Below are positions 6,710-15,435 of a stretch of DNA of 20,807 nt, piece after piece. Made by a program: the position numbers and the translations under genes. Origin of the DNA: a virus; IMG/VR virus record IMGVR_UViG_3300034103_000546, positions 1-20,807 of that record, one strand, 5' to 3'. The notes under the pieces are model-generated. The model was not told the DNA's origin and searched no databases. It saw only the letters and a program-made list of their open reading frames with translations. How positions within the stretch are numbered: the stretch's first letter is position 1; every line of letters begins with the position of its first letter.

Positions 6710-8086
6710 ATGGCAACGCAAGACGAACTCCTCGCCGGCCTCCTCGGCGGCATCCCTGGAGGCCCGCTCACGCAGGGCCTGCTGGCGACTAGCGCTGGCC
6801 TGCTCGCGGCTGGCGGTCCGTCCTACGAGCCGCGGTCATTCGGTGGCGCACTAGGCTCCGGCATGATGAGCGGGCTCAACGCCTACCAGCAGGCGCAGCA
6901 GAACTCGCTCTCGCAGTACGTCGCGGCGACCAAGCTTGCGCAGCAGATGCGCCAGCAGGAGGCAATCACCTCCTTGGCTGCCAACATGGACCCTCGCCAG
7001 AGAGCCGTGCTGCTCGCCAACCCGGAAGCGGCGACCAGCGCGATGGCGAAGGATTTCTGGACGAAGACCGAGCTCGACAAGAAGATCGGCGACTACACGC
7101 GCAATCTAAACCACCCGGATGCGCTCGTCCGTAACGCGGCGATCGCGCAGCTGGCTGCCGAGACACCAGAGTTCAAGGCGCTGGTGGCCGGCGCGACCGC
7201 GAAGGCTTCCGAGCGCGGCAGGTTCGACGCCGTCTCGACTGGCGAGCTCGCGGCACGCGAGGGTGCCGTTACCGGCGCCCGCGAGGCCGCCACGCTCCCG
7301 TTCGCTGGCCCGAGGGCCGCGGCGACCGCCGCCGGCAGCTTCCACGCCACGCCGCAGAGGATCGGCGACAGCCTGGTCATGATCCCTGCGCCCGGCGCTC
7401 CGGCGCTTCCAGGAGCCCCGAGGATGGGCGCTGGCGTGCCTTCCGCCGGCGCCGGTGCTCCGGGCGCCCCTGCGGCGCCAGGAGCTCCTGCGGGGCAGTC
7501 TGGCGCGCCCCAGACCGGCGCTCCGAGCGTCGTGTACAGCGCGCCGCGCGATGCCGAGAAGACGGCGTCGATGGAGGACACGCTCCGGCAGAACTACGTC
7601 AAGATGCCAGAGGTCGCGAACTACAAGGATGTCGTGTCGGCGTTCAACTCTGCGACCGCCGCGGGCAACACGAAAGCCGGCGACCTCAACCTCGTTTATG
7701 CCTTCGCCAAGGCGATGGACCCCGGATCGGTCGTCCGTGAAGGTGAAGCAGGCATGATCAGGGCGACTGGTAGCCTGCCGGATCAGATTTTGGGTCTGAT
7801 CACAGCGGTCAACGGTGGAGCGCGATTGACGCCTGAGACCCGCCTGGCGCTCATGAACGAGCTCAACACGCGCGTCCTTTCGCTGCAGCAGCAGCATGAC
7901 TCGGTGCGCGGCCAGTACGACGCGATCGCACGACAGCGCGGACTCAACGTCGAGAGCGTCCTCGACAAGCCTCCGACCATCAACATTCCGATCACCAGGA
8001 CGCAGGCAGATGTCGACAGGTTGCCGCCTGGTCAGATGTATCGCGACCATCAAGGCAATTTTCGAGTCAGGGCGGGCAATCCATGA
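6710..8086 (+). CDS. Probable DNA ejection / internal virion protein with DPGSVVREGE motif
   Basis: GGAGG just upstream fixes the start of this 458-residue protein. The N-terminal ~225 residues are largely helical and Gln/Ala-rich. A low-complexity Gly-Ala-Pro linker covers about residues 228-273. The C-terminal domain contains DLNLVYAFAKAMDPGSVVREGE (DPGSVVREGE at residues 337-346), then RLTPETRLALMNELN. This combination is, from established knowledge, widespread in phage ejection proteins and other internal virion proteins. The stop overlaps the next start (ATGA), so the two large proteins are probably made in fixed ratio. No enzymatic motif, such as a lytic transglycosylase E-S-x-x-x, was found. 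Confidence 0.7.
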   Translation: MATQDELLAGLLGGIPGGPLTQGLLATSAGLLAAGGPSYEPRSFGGALGSGMMSGLNAYQQAQQNSLSQYVAATKLAQQMRQQEAITSLAANMDPRQRAVLLANPEAATSAMAKDFWTKTELDKKIGDYTRNLNHPDALVRNAAIAQLAAETPEFKALVAGATAKASERGRFDAVSTGELAAREGAVTGAREAATLPFAGPRAAATAAGSFHATPQRIGDSLVMIPAPGAPALPGAPRMGAGVPSAGAGAPGAPAAPGAPAGQSGAPQTGAPSVVYSAPRDAEKTASMEDTLRQNYVKMPEVANYKDVVSAFNSATAAGNTKAGDLNLVYAFAKAMDPGSVVREGEAGMIRATGSLPDQILGLITAVNGGARLTPETRLALMNELNTRVLSLQQQHDSVRGQYDAIARQRGLNVESVLDKPPTINIPITRTQADVDRLPPGQMYRDHQGNFRVRAGNP

Positions 8087-10047
8087 CGGAGATCAACTAC
8101 GGCAACGATCGCATCGTGGCGCCGTCTGGCGGAGCCATGCCTCCGTCCATCAACTACGGCAACGATCGCGTCGTGCAGCCTGGCGCCGGCGGCTTCGACA
8201 TCGATACGCGAGGCGCGCCTGGCAAAGTCAGGGCGACGGTCGGTGGCGCTCCGGAAGCCGACAGGCTTGCCACGCTTCGCCTTTACTACCCAGACGCCCG
8301 ACCGTTCGGTCAGGACAACTTCATCTTCACCGACCCGCAGACAAATCGCCCCACGCTGTACAATCCGCGGGGCTTTGATTTCGGCGACGTCGCAAGCATC
8401 AGACCAGAGTTCGCAGAGGCTATCGGCGGCTTTCTCGGCAGCGCGCTTGCCGCTCCGTTTGCGCTTCGCGGGAAGTCCGCGTCGATCGGTATTCCGGCCG
8501 CCGCGGCAACCGGAGCGACGATCGGCAGGGAGCTCGAGAACTTGTACGCGACGAATGTCGAAGGTCGCGTAGACACCCGCTCGCCCGAGCGTCAGGCGGT
8601 CGATGCGGCCACCACATTCGGCGTGAATGCCGCCGGCGGATACCTGCTGCCGGTTGCAGCTGAGGGCATGAAGCGGCTGCTCGGTGGCGGAGGGAAGGCG
8701 GCGGTTGACAGGCTCGCCGCCTTCGATCGCCAGGGCGTCGAGCCCCGAGCTGGTGCAGTCTCCGGCAGCGGCGTTGTGCAGTCCGCTGAAGCCGCCGCCG
8801 GATCGTTCGGCGGTGCCGGCGTGATGAAGGACGCCTACTCGAAGACGATCGACGAGGTGACGGCGGCAGCTCGTAAGGCCGCCAGCAACACCGGCACGAT
8901 CATGGAGGGGGGAGGGCTTGCGGACACGCTCCGGCGTGGCCTGCAGCAGGCCGGCGAGCGGTTTCGCGATCGTCAGGAGACGCTCTACAACAACGTCTAC
9001 CAGTTCTTCGGCAAGCAGACGCCCATCAAGGTCGACAACACGCTCGGGTTCCTGCAGCAGGAGACCGCCGCATTCGCTGGCGCTCCGGAGATGCAGAAGA
9101 AGCTCGGTGCGGAAGCGATGGATTACCTGCAGCGGCTGCAGAAGGACGCTGCCGGAGGCACCATCCCCTTTGAGGTCGCTCGCAAGCTGCGGACGGAGAT
9201 CGGGGCGCGTCTCGAGCGCCCAGTGCTTGTCGGCGACGAAAGCCGGGCGCTGTTGAAGCAGATGTACAAGTCGCTGTCGGATGATCTCGACGCCGGCATT
9301 GCGAGCGCCTCGCCTGGTGCTCAGAAGCAGTGGGAGCTCGCGAACCGCTACACGCGCGTCCAGATGCAGCAGCAGCTCGACTTCGTCGAGAAGATGGCGA
9401 CGCAGGAGTTCGACAAGAAGATCCTGTCGATGCTCAACGGCGAGCTGGGCAAGGATGGCGGTCAGCTGCTGCGGAAGATCCGCTACAACCTGACGCCCGA
9501 GCAGTTCGACGATGTCGTGGCATCGGTAGTCGCGCGCACCGGCGTTGACCCCAAGACCGGCGCGTTCTCTCCCGCCAGGTTCACCACCGAATGGGGGAAG
9601 ATGTCGCCGGAAGCCAAGAACGCTCTGTTCGGCGGGCAGCGCTACAACGAGCTGCGGCAGTCCCTCGACGACATCGCGAAGATCTCTGGCTCCCTGGAAG
9701 ACAGCGCCAAGATGCTCAACCGGTCGAACACCGGACGGGTGGCGTTGTTCTCCACGCTCATGGGCATGGGCGGCGGTGGACTGGGCGGCGGCCTCGAGGG
9801 AGCGGCCACGGCAGCCGTGGCCGGAGCCGCTGGGTTTGGCACCAGCTATGGCGCCGCCCTGCTCCTGGCGAACCCGAGTTTCGCGAAGTGGCTGGCGACC
9901 GGCATGAAGATCGGAGGTAGCCAGGCGGCGGTGTCTGCGCATCTCGGCCGCTTGTCCTCCGTCGCCGCGATCGAGCCGCAGCTCAAGGACGTCATCAATC
10001 AATACGAGGCCGCCGTGCGCTCGGCGATGCCGCAACAGCCGAGGTGA
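8083..10047 (+). CDS. Large internal virion / ejection protein with hydrophobic segments
   Basis: This is a 654-residue protein. The N-terminus has two copies of INYGNDR(I/V)V (residues 4-12 and 23-31), probably from a recent 57-base duplication. Hydrophobic Gly/Ala-rich stretches occur around residues 110-150 and again at about 552-608 (ALFSTLMGMGGGGLGGG then ATAAVAGAAGFGTSYG). These could insert into membrane, as expected for proteins that form a transit channel during ejection. Between them lies a long helical region with Gln/Lys/Glu-rich coiled-coil character (about 270-480), including an FEVARKLRTEIGARLERP segment. No peptidase or transglycosylase motif was seen. It follows the DPGSVVREGE protein by ATGA overlap and precedes the tail fibre. 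A long minus-strand ORF across this gene is judged a composition artefact. Confidence 0.65.
   Translation: MTEINYGNDRIVAPSGGAMPPSINYGNDRVVQPGAGGFDIDTRGAPGKVRATVGGAPEADRLATLRLYYPDARPFGQDNFIFTDPQTNRPTLYNPRGFDFGDVASIRPEFAEAIGGFLGSALAAPFALRGKSASIGIPAAAATGATIGRELENLYATNVEGRVDTRSPERQAVDAATTFGVNAAGGYLLPVAAEGMKRLLGGGGKAAVDRLAAFDRQGVEPRAGAVSGSGVVQSAEAAAGSFGGAGVMKDAYSKTIDEVTAAARKAASNTGTIMEGGGLADTLRRGLQQAGERFRDRQETLYNNVYQFFGKQTPIKVDNTLGFLQQETAAFAGAPEMQKKLGAEAMDYLQRLQKDAAGGTIPFEVARKLRTEIGARLERPVLVGDESRALLKQMYKSLSDDLDAGIASASPGAQKQWELANRYTRVQMQQQLDFVEKMATQEFDKKILSMLNGELGKDGGQLLRKIRYNLTPEQFDDVVASVVARTGVDPKTGAFSPARFTTEWGKMSPEAKNALFGGQRYNELRQSLDDIAKISGSLEDSAKMLNRSNTGRVALFSTLMGMGGGGLGGGLEGAATAAVAGAAGFGTSYGAALLLANPSFAKWLATGMKIGGSQAAVSAHLGRLSSVAAIEPQLKDVINQYEAAVRSAMPQQPR
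8092..8169 (+). repeat. 21-bp perfect direct repeat at the start of the large ejection gene
   Basis: ATCAACTACGGCAACGATCG plus a following C occurs at 8092-8112 and again at 8149-8169, 57 bases apart and in frame. Each copy is followed by a near-identical (A/G)TCGTG. It encodes the doubled INYGNDR motif. Confidence 0.9.
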
Positions 10048-10050
10048 CCC

Positions 10051-10902
10051 ATGCCCATCCGTGACTATTCCCAGACCGCCGCCTCCAACACCTCCATCTC
10101 GTCGATCAACATCGCCGAGGGGTGTCCGCCGTCTAACATCAACGACGCGATCCGCCAGGCCCTGGCTGACATCCGGGAGGTGCAGGCGAGCTCCACGATC
10201 GCCTCGGCCTCGACCGTCAACATCGGCGCCGCGAATGCCGAGTACCTGGCGGTCTCCGGCACGACCACGATCACGGCCTTCGACAGCGTGGCGGCCGGCG
10301 TCTACCGGGTGCTCAAGTTCGACGGCGCGCTGACGCTGACGCACAACGCGACCTCGCTGATCCTGCCGGGCGGTGCGTCGATCACGACCGCGGCGAACGA
10401 CGTCGGCGGCTTCCGGTCCCTGGGGTCCGGCAACTGGCGGTGCGAGTGGTACAGCCGGGCGTCTGGCGCTGCGGTCATCACGCTGCCGATCGCCAACGGC
10501 GGCACCGGCAGCACGACGGCCTCGGCCGCACGCTCGGCGCTCGCCGTTCCCGGCCTGGCCGATGCCAACTCCTTCACCGCCGCCAATCGCGGCGCGATCA
10601 CCGCGCTGACGGACGGGGCAACCGTCACGCCGGACTTCGCGGCGGCGAACAACTTCTCGCTGACCATCGGCGGCAACCGCACGCTGGCGAACCCGACCAA
10701 CCAGACTGCCGGGCAGAGCGGTGCCATCGTGATCACGCAGGACGGCACCGGCTCGCGCACGCTGGCCTATGGCTCGAACTTCAAGTTCGCTGGCGGTACC
10801 GCGCCGACCCTGACGACAACCGCCAGCGCCGTCGACGTCCTGGTCTACTACGTCGAGAGCGCGAGCCGCATCACCGCCACGATGCTCAACGACGTGAAGT
10901 GA
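10051..10902 (+). CDS. Tail fibre protein with podoviral N-terminal attachment motif
   Basis: At 283 residues, the protein has an N-terminus, DYSQTAASNTSISSINIAEG followed by CPPSNINDAIRQALADI, which is a very common phage tail-fibre head-binding region (D-Y-S-x-T-A-x-x-N-T-x-I-x-G/S-I-N-I-A-E-G). A repeat-like strand region follows. Near residues 147-166 the motif IANGGTGSTTASAARSALAV appears, another widespread fibre element. The remainder consists of TLT/TIGGNRTLANPTNQT-type strands, consistent with a beta-rich trimeric shaft. It is followed 4 bases later by the large receptor-type protein. The expected role is to anchor to the virion and carry or support the receptor-binding tip. No chaperone or endosialidase domain is visible, so host specificity more likely lies in the next gene. 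Confidence 0.82.
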   Translation: MPIRDYSQTAASNTSISSINIAEGCPPSNINDAIRQALADIREVQASSTIASASTVNIGAANAEYLAVSGTTTITAFDSVAAGVYRVLKFDGALTLTHNATSLILPGGASITTAANDVGGFRSLGSGNWRCEWYSRASGAAVITLPIANGGTGSTTASAARSALAVPGLADANSFTAANRGAITALTDGATVTPDFAAANNFSLTIGGNRTLANPTNQTAGQSGAIVITQDGTGSRTLAYGSNFKFAGGTAPTLTTTASAVDVLVYYVESASRITATMLNDVK

Positions 10903-10906
10903 CGCC

Positions 10907-13249
10907 ATGATCGTTCCCGGCTCCGTCAATCCGCTGCTGCTGGCAACCGGCGGCTACGATGTCCCCTACTCGCTGCGCTTCCGCGCCGCCAATAGCGCGT
11001 ATCTGTCGCGCACCAGCGGGGCATCTCCGACATCAAAAAGAACCTTCACCTACTCGGCGTGGATCAAGGCTGCACCGTCTCTGACTTCGTCCGGTCAAAT
11101 TGCACTTGTTAGCTCCTCAGGAAACAACGGGATGATCGGGTGGAACGTGACGTCCTTCAGCGGACGCTTGTTCATCCGAAACGATGCTGCGAACGACATT
11201 CAGTTTTCTGGTCTGTTTCGAGATCCGAGTGCGTGGGGCCATCTGGTTGTCGCTATTGACACCACGCAGGCAACGTCAAGTGATCGCGTGAAGGTGTATT
11301 GGAACGGCGTTGCCATGACGTATTTGTCTGGAACGTATCCATCGCTGAACTACGACAGCTATCTGAATGCTGCATCGACGGCATATCGGATCATGTCCGA
11401 CACGGTTAATGCATCATACGTCGATGGCTATCTGGCAGAAATGAACTTCATCGACGGCCAAGCCCTGACGCCCAGCAGCTTCGGCCAGACCGACAGCGCG
11501 ACCGGCGTGTGGGTGCCAAAGAAATACAGCGGCACCTACGGCACCAACGGCTTCTATCTGAAGTTCGCGGACGCCTCTGCCGCCACCGCAACTGCCATCG
11601 GCAAGGATAGCAGCGGCAACGGCAACAACTGGACGCCCAGCGGCATCTCGGTGACCTCTGGCGTGACGTTCGACCAGATGCTCGACACGCCGACGCTGAA
11701 CTATTGCGTCCTGTCTCAGGTTGATCGCTACAGCAGCACGATGAACCCATCGGATGCTAGCCTCGCCATCGTCAACAGCAGCGGGGGGTCGTTCCAAGGC
11801 ATCCGCAGCACCGTCGCGATGACTACGGGCAAATGGTATTGCGAGGGCGTAATCACGGCTAGCGGATCGCTGCCAGCGTCTCGCACAGGCGCGGCGCTAT
11901 ACACGGCGGCAGATGCACTCAGCACATACGGCGGTGTCTCCGCGACATCATGGGCGTATTTCTCCGGCGGCACGGCTGTGAACAACAACGTCTCGACGAC
12001 GCTGACAAGCGGCTCGCTCGCGCTCAACGATGTCTTCCAGATTGCGTTTGACGCCGACGCAGGCAAGCTCTGGTTCGGCAAGAACGGGACATGGCTCAAC
12101 AGCGGCAATCCTGCGACGGGTGCGAACGCGATTTATTCAAGTCTCGCAGCAGGCACCTATTTCATTGGTGGCTGGGCCTACAACACCGCCGACAAGACGG
12201 TGATGAACTTCGGTCAGCGCGCCTTCGCCTACACGCCGCCCACCGGCTTCAAGGCGCTGAACTCCGCCAACCTCCCGACGCCTTCCATCAAGAAGGGCAG
12301 CCTCTACATGGACGCGACCCTTCGCACGGGTACGGGTGCGACGGCTTCGGTGTCCTCTCTTGGGTTCCAGCCGGATCTAATGTGGATCAAGAGCCGCAGC
12401 GCGGCCACGGACCACGGCCTCTACGACGCGGTGCGTGGCGTCCAGAAGCAGCTTGAAAGCAACACCGCCACCGCCGAGACGACAGAGACCACGGGCCTCA
12501 CGGCCTTCAGCAGCAACGGTTATACGGTCGGCTCCCTGGCCCAGCTAAACACCAGCGCAGCAACCTATGTGGACTGGGCGTGGAAGGAAGGCGTCACGCC
12601 GGGCTTCGACATCGTGACGTATGTCGGCAACGGCACTAACCGCACGATCTCGCACAATCTTGGTGCGGTGCCCAAGCTCATCATCTTGCGCTCTCGCGAA
12701 GCCACAAGCACCGGACGCTGGACCGTGCAGCATGGCTACTATGGCTCCGCTAGGTATGCGTATCTTAACGAAACATTTGCGTTCGATACGGCAAATGCCA
12801 ACCTTCGATGGAACTCTACCGATCCGACGAGCAGCGTGTTTTCCATCGGCACGAGTTCTGATGTCAATCACACCAGCGACAACTATGTCGGATACCTCTG
12901 GTCCGAGATCGAGGGCTTCTCCAAGTTCGGCAGCTACACCGGCAACGGCTCGACGGATGGGCCGTTCGTGTGGTGCGGGGCCAAAGTTCGATGGTTGATG
13001 GTGAAGCGCAGCGACACGAGCGGATCGTGGGTCGTGATCGACGCCGCCCGTGCGCCGTTCAACGAAGCGAACGCCCGCGTCTTCGCCGAACTTCCCGACG
13101 CCGAGGTCGCGACTACAGCCGTCGGTTTCGACTTTCTCGCTAGCGGGTTCAAGGCTCGCCAGACGAACGCAAACATCAACGCCAGCGGCGGCACCTACAT
13201 CTTCGCCGCATTTGCCGAAAACCCCTTTAAATATTCGAGGGCCCGATGA
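10907..13249 (+). CDS. Receptor-binding tail fibre/spike with LamG-like, SPRY-like and DUF7483-like regions
   Basis: This 780-residue protein has three parts. About residues 20-215 form a LamG/concanavalin-like domain (YSLRFRAANSAYLSRT, FTYSAWIKAAP, VDGYLAEMNFIDGQALTP). Residues ~300-450 resemble a SPRY-type sandwich (TGKWYCEGVITASGS, KLWFGKNGTW, GFKALNSANLPTP). From about 486 to the end are three units beginning GFQPDLMWIKSRSA, GAVPKLIILRSREA and GAKVRWLMVKRSDT, matching the DUF7483 pattern. All are known in phage adhesins that bind surface sugars. Parts of the gene are visibly lower in G+C than its neighbours (three 60-base lines I counted are 30/60), which fits exchange of receptor-binding modules. 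The stop overlaps the next start (ATGA). Domain names are from motif memory and should be treated as likely, not proven. Confidence 0.8.
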   Translation: MIVPGSVNPLLLATGGYDVPYSLRFRAANSAYLSRTSGASPTSKRTFTYSAWIKAAPSLTSSGQIALVSSSGNNGMIGWNVTSFSGRLFIRNDAANDIQFSGLFRDPSAWGHLVVAIDTTQATSSDRVKVYWNGVAMTYLSGTYPSLNYDSYLNAASTAYRIMSDTVNASYVDGYLAEMNFIDGQALTPSSFGQTDSATGVWVPKKYSGTYGTNGFYLKFADASAATATAIGKDSSGNGNNWTPSGISVTSGVTFDQMLDTPTLNYCVLSQVDRYSSTMNPSDASLAIVNSSGGSFQGIRSTVAMTTGKWYCEGVITASGSLPASRTGAALYTAADALSTYGGVSATSWAYFSGGTAVNNNVSTTLTSGSLALNDVFQIAFDADAGKLWFGKNGTWLNSGNPATGANAIYSSLAAGTYFIGGWAYNTADKTVMNFGQRAFAYTPPTGFKALNSANLPTPSIKKGSLYMDATLRTGTGATASVSSLGFQPDLMWIKSRSAATDHGLYDAVRGVQKQLESNTATAETTETTGLTAFSSNGYTVGSLAQLNTSAATYVDWAWKEGVTPGFDIVTYVGNGTNRTISHNLGAVPKLIILRSREATSTGRWTVQHGYYGSARYAYLNETFAFDTANANLRWNSTDPTSSVFSIGTSSDVNHTSDNYVGYLWSEIEGFSKFGSYTGNGSTDGPFVWCGAKVRWLMVKRSDTSGSWVVIDAARAPFNEANARVFAELPDAEVATTAVGFDFLASGFKARQTNANINASGGTYIFAAFAENPFKYSRAR

Positions 13250-13788
13250 AGTTCTCTCTCCCCGACGGCCAAACCGTCCGCATCGACCAGCCGTTCGACA
13301 TGGCTGGCATCCAGTACCCGGACAACTGGCTGCGGCTGATGACGCCGAGCGAGCGGCTGGAGTTCGGCGCGGTCGAGCTGCCGGAGCCTCCGGTCGTGGA
13401 CGGGCGTTACTACAGCGCGCCTGGCGTGCCGCACGCACTCGAGCAGCTCAAGGTGCAGAAGCGCAGCGAGGCGGCGTCGAAGCGCTGGGAGCGCGAGAAC
13501 GCTGGCGTCGAGGTCGGCGGGCGGATCTTCGCCACCGACGAGCGCACCCGCACGGTCCTGATCGGCTCGCGCATCGTCGCGAAGGAGGACTCCGCCTACA
13601 CGGTCGAGTGGAAGTTCGCGGACGGCTTCGCGACGCTGACCGCCGCCGAGCTGATCGCGGCGGCCAATGCGGTCGGCGCGCATGTGCGTGCGTGCTTCGC
13701 CGCCGAGCGCATGCATGTTGCCGCAATCGAGGCGCTGTCCGATCCGCAGGCGGTGATCGACTACGACACCAGCGTCGGGTGGCCGTGA
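13246..13788 (+). CDS. DUF4376 protein, probable tail-fibre accessory/assembly protein
   Basis: The product has 180 residues. The N-terminal half is a short strand/helix region (FSLPDGQTVRIDQPFDMAGI) resembling the beginning of other fibre-linked accessory proteins. The C-terminal half matches the DUF4376 layout: GVEVGGRIFATDERTRTVLI, then a YTVEWKFADGFATLTAAEL segment and a helix AAANAVGAHVRACFAAE. DUF4376 proteins are very often encoded directly after phage tail fibres and are thought to aid fibre assembly or cap the tip. Here the gene overlaps the receptor-binding gene by ATGA and the next membrane-protein gene by TGATG, so it is coupled on both sides. No signal peptide was seen. Confidence 0.8.
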   Translation: MKFSLPDGQTVRIDQPFDMAGIQYPDNWLRLMTPSERLEFGAVELPEPPVVDGRYYSAPGVPHALEQLKVQKRSEAASKRWERENAGVEVGGRIFATDERTRTVLIGSRIVAKEDSAYTVEWKFADGFATLTAAELIAAANAVGAHVRACFAAERMHVAAIEALSDPQAVIDYDTSVGWP

Positions 13789-13961
13789 TGCAGCACCTGC
13801 AAGAGACCGAGAAGCACATCCTGGACATCGCCGCCATCGGCGCTTGGATCGGCGCCCTGGCCGGCTGGCTTCCGGCCATCGCCGCGGCCCTGTCGATCGT
13901 GTGGACGGTGATCCGCATCTGCGAGACGCGCACCGTGCAGCGCTGGCTGCGGCGACAGTGA
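13788..13961 (+). CDS. Small single-span membrane protein, holin candidate
   Basis: The product has 57 residues. The start at ATG 13788 overlaps the preceding stop; the frame is open far upstream, but only inside another gene. A polar N-terminus (MQHLQETEKHILDIAA) precedes one long hydrophobic segment from about residue 16 to 43 (IGAWIGALAGWLPAIAAALS and onward), then a basic tail (RTVQRWLRRQ). This topology fits a small class-III-like holin or a spanin-less lysis helper. Similar short proteins with a G-W-L-P-x-I-A-A-x-L-S-I core are common in proteobacterial phages near lysis genes. It shares TGATG junctions on both sides. Because a 3TM holin occurs further downstream, its role may instead be antiholin; the sequence alone does not decide. 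Confidence 0.65.
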   Translation: MQHLQETEKHILDIAAIGAWIGALAGWLPAIAAALSIVWTVIRICETRTVQRWLRRQ

Positions 13962-14236
13962 TGCGCGCGGCCGTCGTCGTCGGGATCGCTGTGCTGGCGG
14001 TCTCGCCGGCGGCGGCCCAGCAGCCGGCATGCATGCCGGTTGACCAGCTGCAGAAGATCCTGCGCGAGAACTATCGCGAGGCGCCGGTCATGACGGCGCG
14101 GATCGACAACGGAAACATGCTCGTGATCTTCGCCAGCGAGGACGGCTCGTGGACGGCCGTGATTGTGGCGCCGACCGGGCTCGCGTGCGCCGGCCCTATG
14201 GGCTTTGCGCTTCGTTTGATCGGCAAGGGTGCCTGA
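13961..14236 (+). CDS. Small exported protein with signal peptide
   Basis: The product has 91 residues. A clear Sec signal peptide is visible: positively charged start, hydrophobic core VVVGIAVLAV, and an AxA-type site at SPAAAQ, with cleavage expected after about residue 19-20. The mature part is about 70 residues with two Cys (PACMP and LACAG), which could form a periplasmic disulfide. It has a strand-rich middle (GNMLVIFASEDGSWTAVIVAP). From memory, similar short exported proteins are found in many alphaproteobacterial phages and hosts with no known role. Position in the lysis cassette suggests a periplasmic function such as lysis control or superinfection exclusion; this is inference. It overlaps both neighbours by one base (TGATG). 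Confidence 0.7.
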   Translation: MRAAVVVGIAVLAVSPAAAQQPACMPVDQLQKILRENYREAPVMTARIDNGNMLVIFASEDGSWTAVIVAPTGLACAGPMGFALRLIGKGA

Positions 14237-15435
14237 TGCCATTTCCACGAATGTCGCGGTCGGAGGCCCTGCGCAGGATCGAAGCGATTGAGCAGGCGCT
14301 GCGAGAGGGCTGCCCGCCGATCGGCGTGCCGTGCAAAAGCGGCCAGCGCAATGCGGTGGCGGTCGGGCTCGAGCGGGCAGGCGTGCGCAGCAATAGCAGC
14401 ACGCAGCTGCTTGAGCGGGTGCAGGAGTCTGCAGGCCGGCGGATCGACTGGAGCCTCTACCAGGGCGAGGCACCGCGCGCGCCCATGTCGCCACGCTTTG
14501 ATCCGCCGCCAATCCCTGCGGACGACATCCCGGTCGAGCAGCTGATCGACCAGCTGGCCGAGCGCTTCGAGCGCCGGGCCGAGAACGCCGCGGCGAAGCG
14601 GTGGATGCGCTTTGCGCTACATGATGCCGGACCGTATGTGCTCGCGTTCGTCGGCGATCCGCACCTCGACGACAACGGCTGCAACTGGCCGCTGCTGAAG
14701 CGCGACGTCGAGCTGATGCGCCGCCCGCATGTCCACGGGATCATGCTGGGCGACGTCACGAACAACTGGAGCGGCAAGCTCCAGAGGCTCTACGCGCACC
14801 AAGACGTCAGCCGCGACCGCGCGTGGAAGCTCGCGGAGTGGTTCTGGCAGGCGGTGCCATGGCTGCTGCTGGTCAAGGGCAACCACGACATCTGGTCCCA
14901 GTCGCACGGCCAGGGTGACCCGCTCGACTGGATGGCACGCGGATCGGCGGCACTCGAGGACTGGCAGGCCCGCATCGAGGTCGCCGCCGGCCAGCACACG
15001 CTGCGCGTATGGGCCAGCCACGACTTCAAGGGATCGTCGCTGTACAACCCGCTGCACGGACCGATGCGCGCGCAGCGCTTCTCGCCAGGCGACGCAGACA
15101 TCCTCGCCGCAGGCCACCAACATCATTGGGAGATCTTTTCCGGCGAAGACGCGGACAAGACGACCCGACCGCACTGGCTCGTCCGCGCGCGCGGCTACAA
15201 GTACCTCGACCCTCACGCCGACCGGCACCAGTACGCGAGCCAGCAGCACGGCGCAACCATCGCCGCGGTGATCGACCCAAGCCGCGACGGGCCGGCGGCG
15301 GTGCAGTGCTACGCCGACCTCGCCGAGGCGGTCGAGATCCTCGAGTTCAAGCGCCAGCGCTGGGAGGCCGCATGCCGAGACGTCGATCCGAAGACGACGA
15401 CTGGAGCGAGGCGGCGAGCCACGTCGGCGAAATGA
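14236..15435 (+). CDS. Calcineurin-like metallophosphoesterase
   Basis: At 399 residues, the C-terminal two thirds hold the full motif set of the calcineurin-type fold: G-D-P-H (D141, H143), G-D-x-x-x-N (D173, N177 region), G-N-H-D (N216, H217, D218), an S-H-D motif at 261-263, and A-G-H-Q-H (H294, H296). These residues bind two metals, so the enzyme is likely active on a phosphoester or nucleic-acid substrate. The first ~60 residues (EALRRIEAIEQALREG, then a Gly/Ser/Asn-rich stretch) look like a small separate helical domain, possibly helix-turn-helix. It lies inside the lysis cassette and is coupled to the preceding gene by TGATG. Candidate roles are DNA processing, nucleotide turnover or cyclic-nucleotide defence evasion; no sequence feature chooses among them. 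Confidence 0.85.
   Translation: MPFPRMSRSEALRRIEAIEQALREGCPPIGVPCKSGQRNAVAVGLERAGVRSNSSTQLLERVQESAGRRIDWSLYQGEAPRAPMSPRFDPPPIPADDIPVEQLIDQLAERFERRAENAAAKRWMRFALHDAGPYVLAFVGDPHLDDNGCNWPLLKRDVELMRRPHVHGIMLGDVTNNWSGKLQRLYAHQDVSRDRAWKLAEWFWQAVPWLLLVKGNHDIWSQSHGQGDPLDWMARGSAALEDWQARIEVAAGQHTLRVWASHDFKGSSLYNPLHGPMRAQRFSPGDADILAAGHQHHWEIFSGEDADKTTRPHWLVRARGYKYLDPHADRHQYASQQHGATIAAVIDPSRDGPAAVQCYADLAEAVEILEFKRQRWEAACRDVDPKTTTGARRRATSAK

Noticed and set aside
5477-6721. A 414-codon open frame on the minus strand
   Set aside because: Antisense to three plus-strand genes with Arg/Leu/His-biased composition and no recognisable motif.
8050-10929. A 959-codon open frame on the minus strand
   Set aside because: It is antisense to two well-supported plus-strand genes, is rich in Arg/Gly/Ala from high third-position G+C, and shows no domain. 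Long antisense open frames are expected at this composition.
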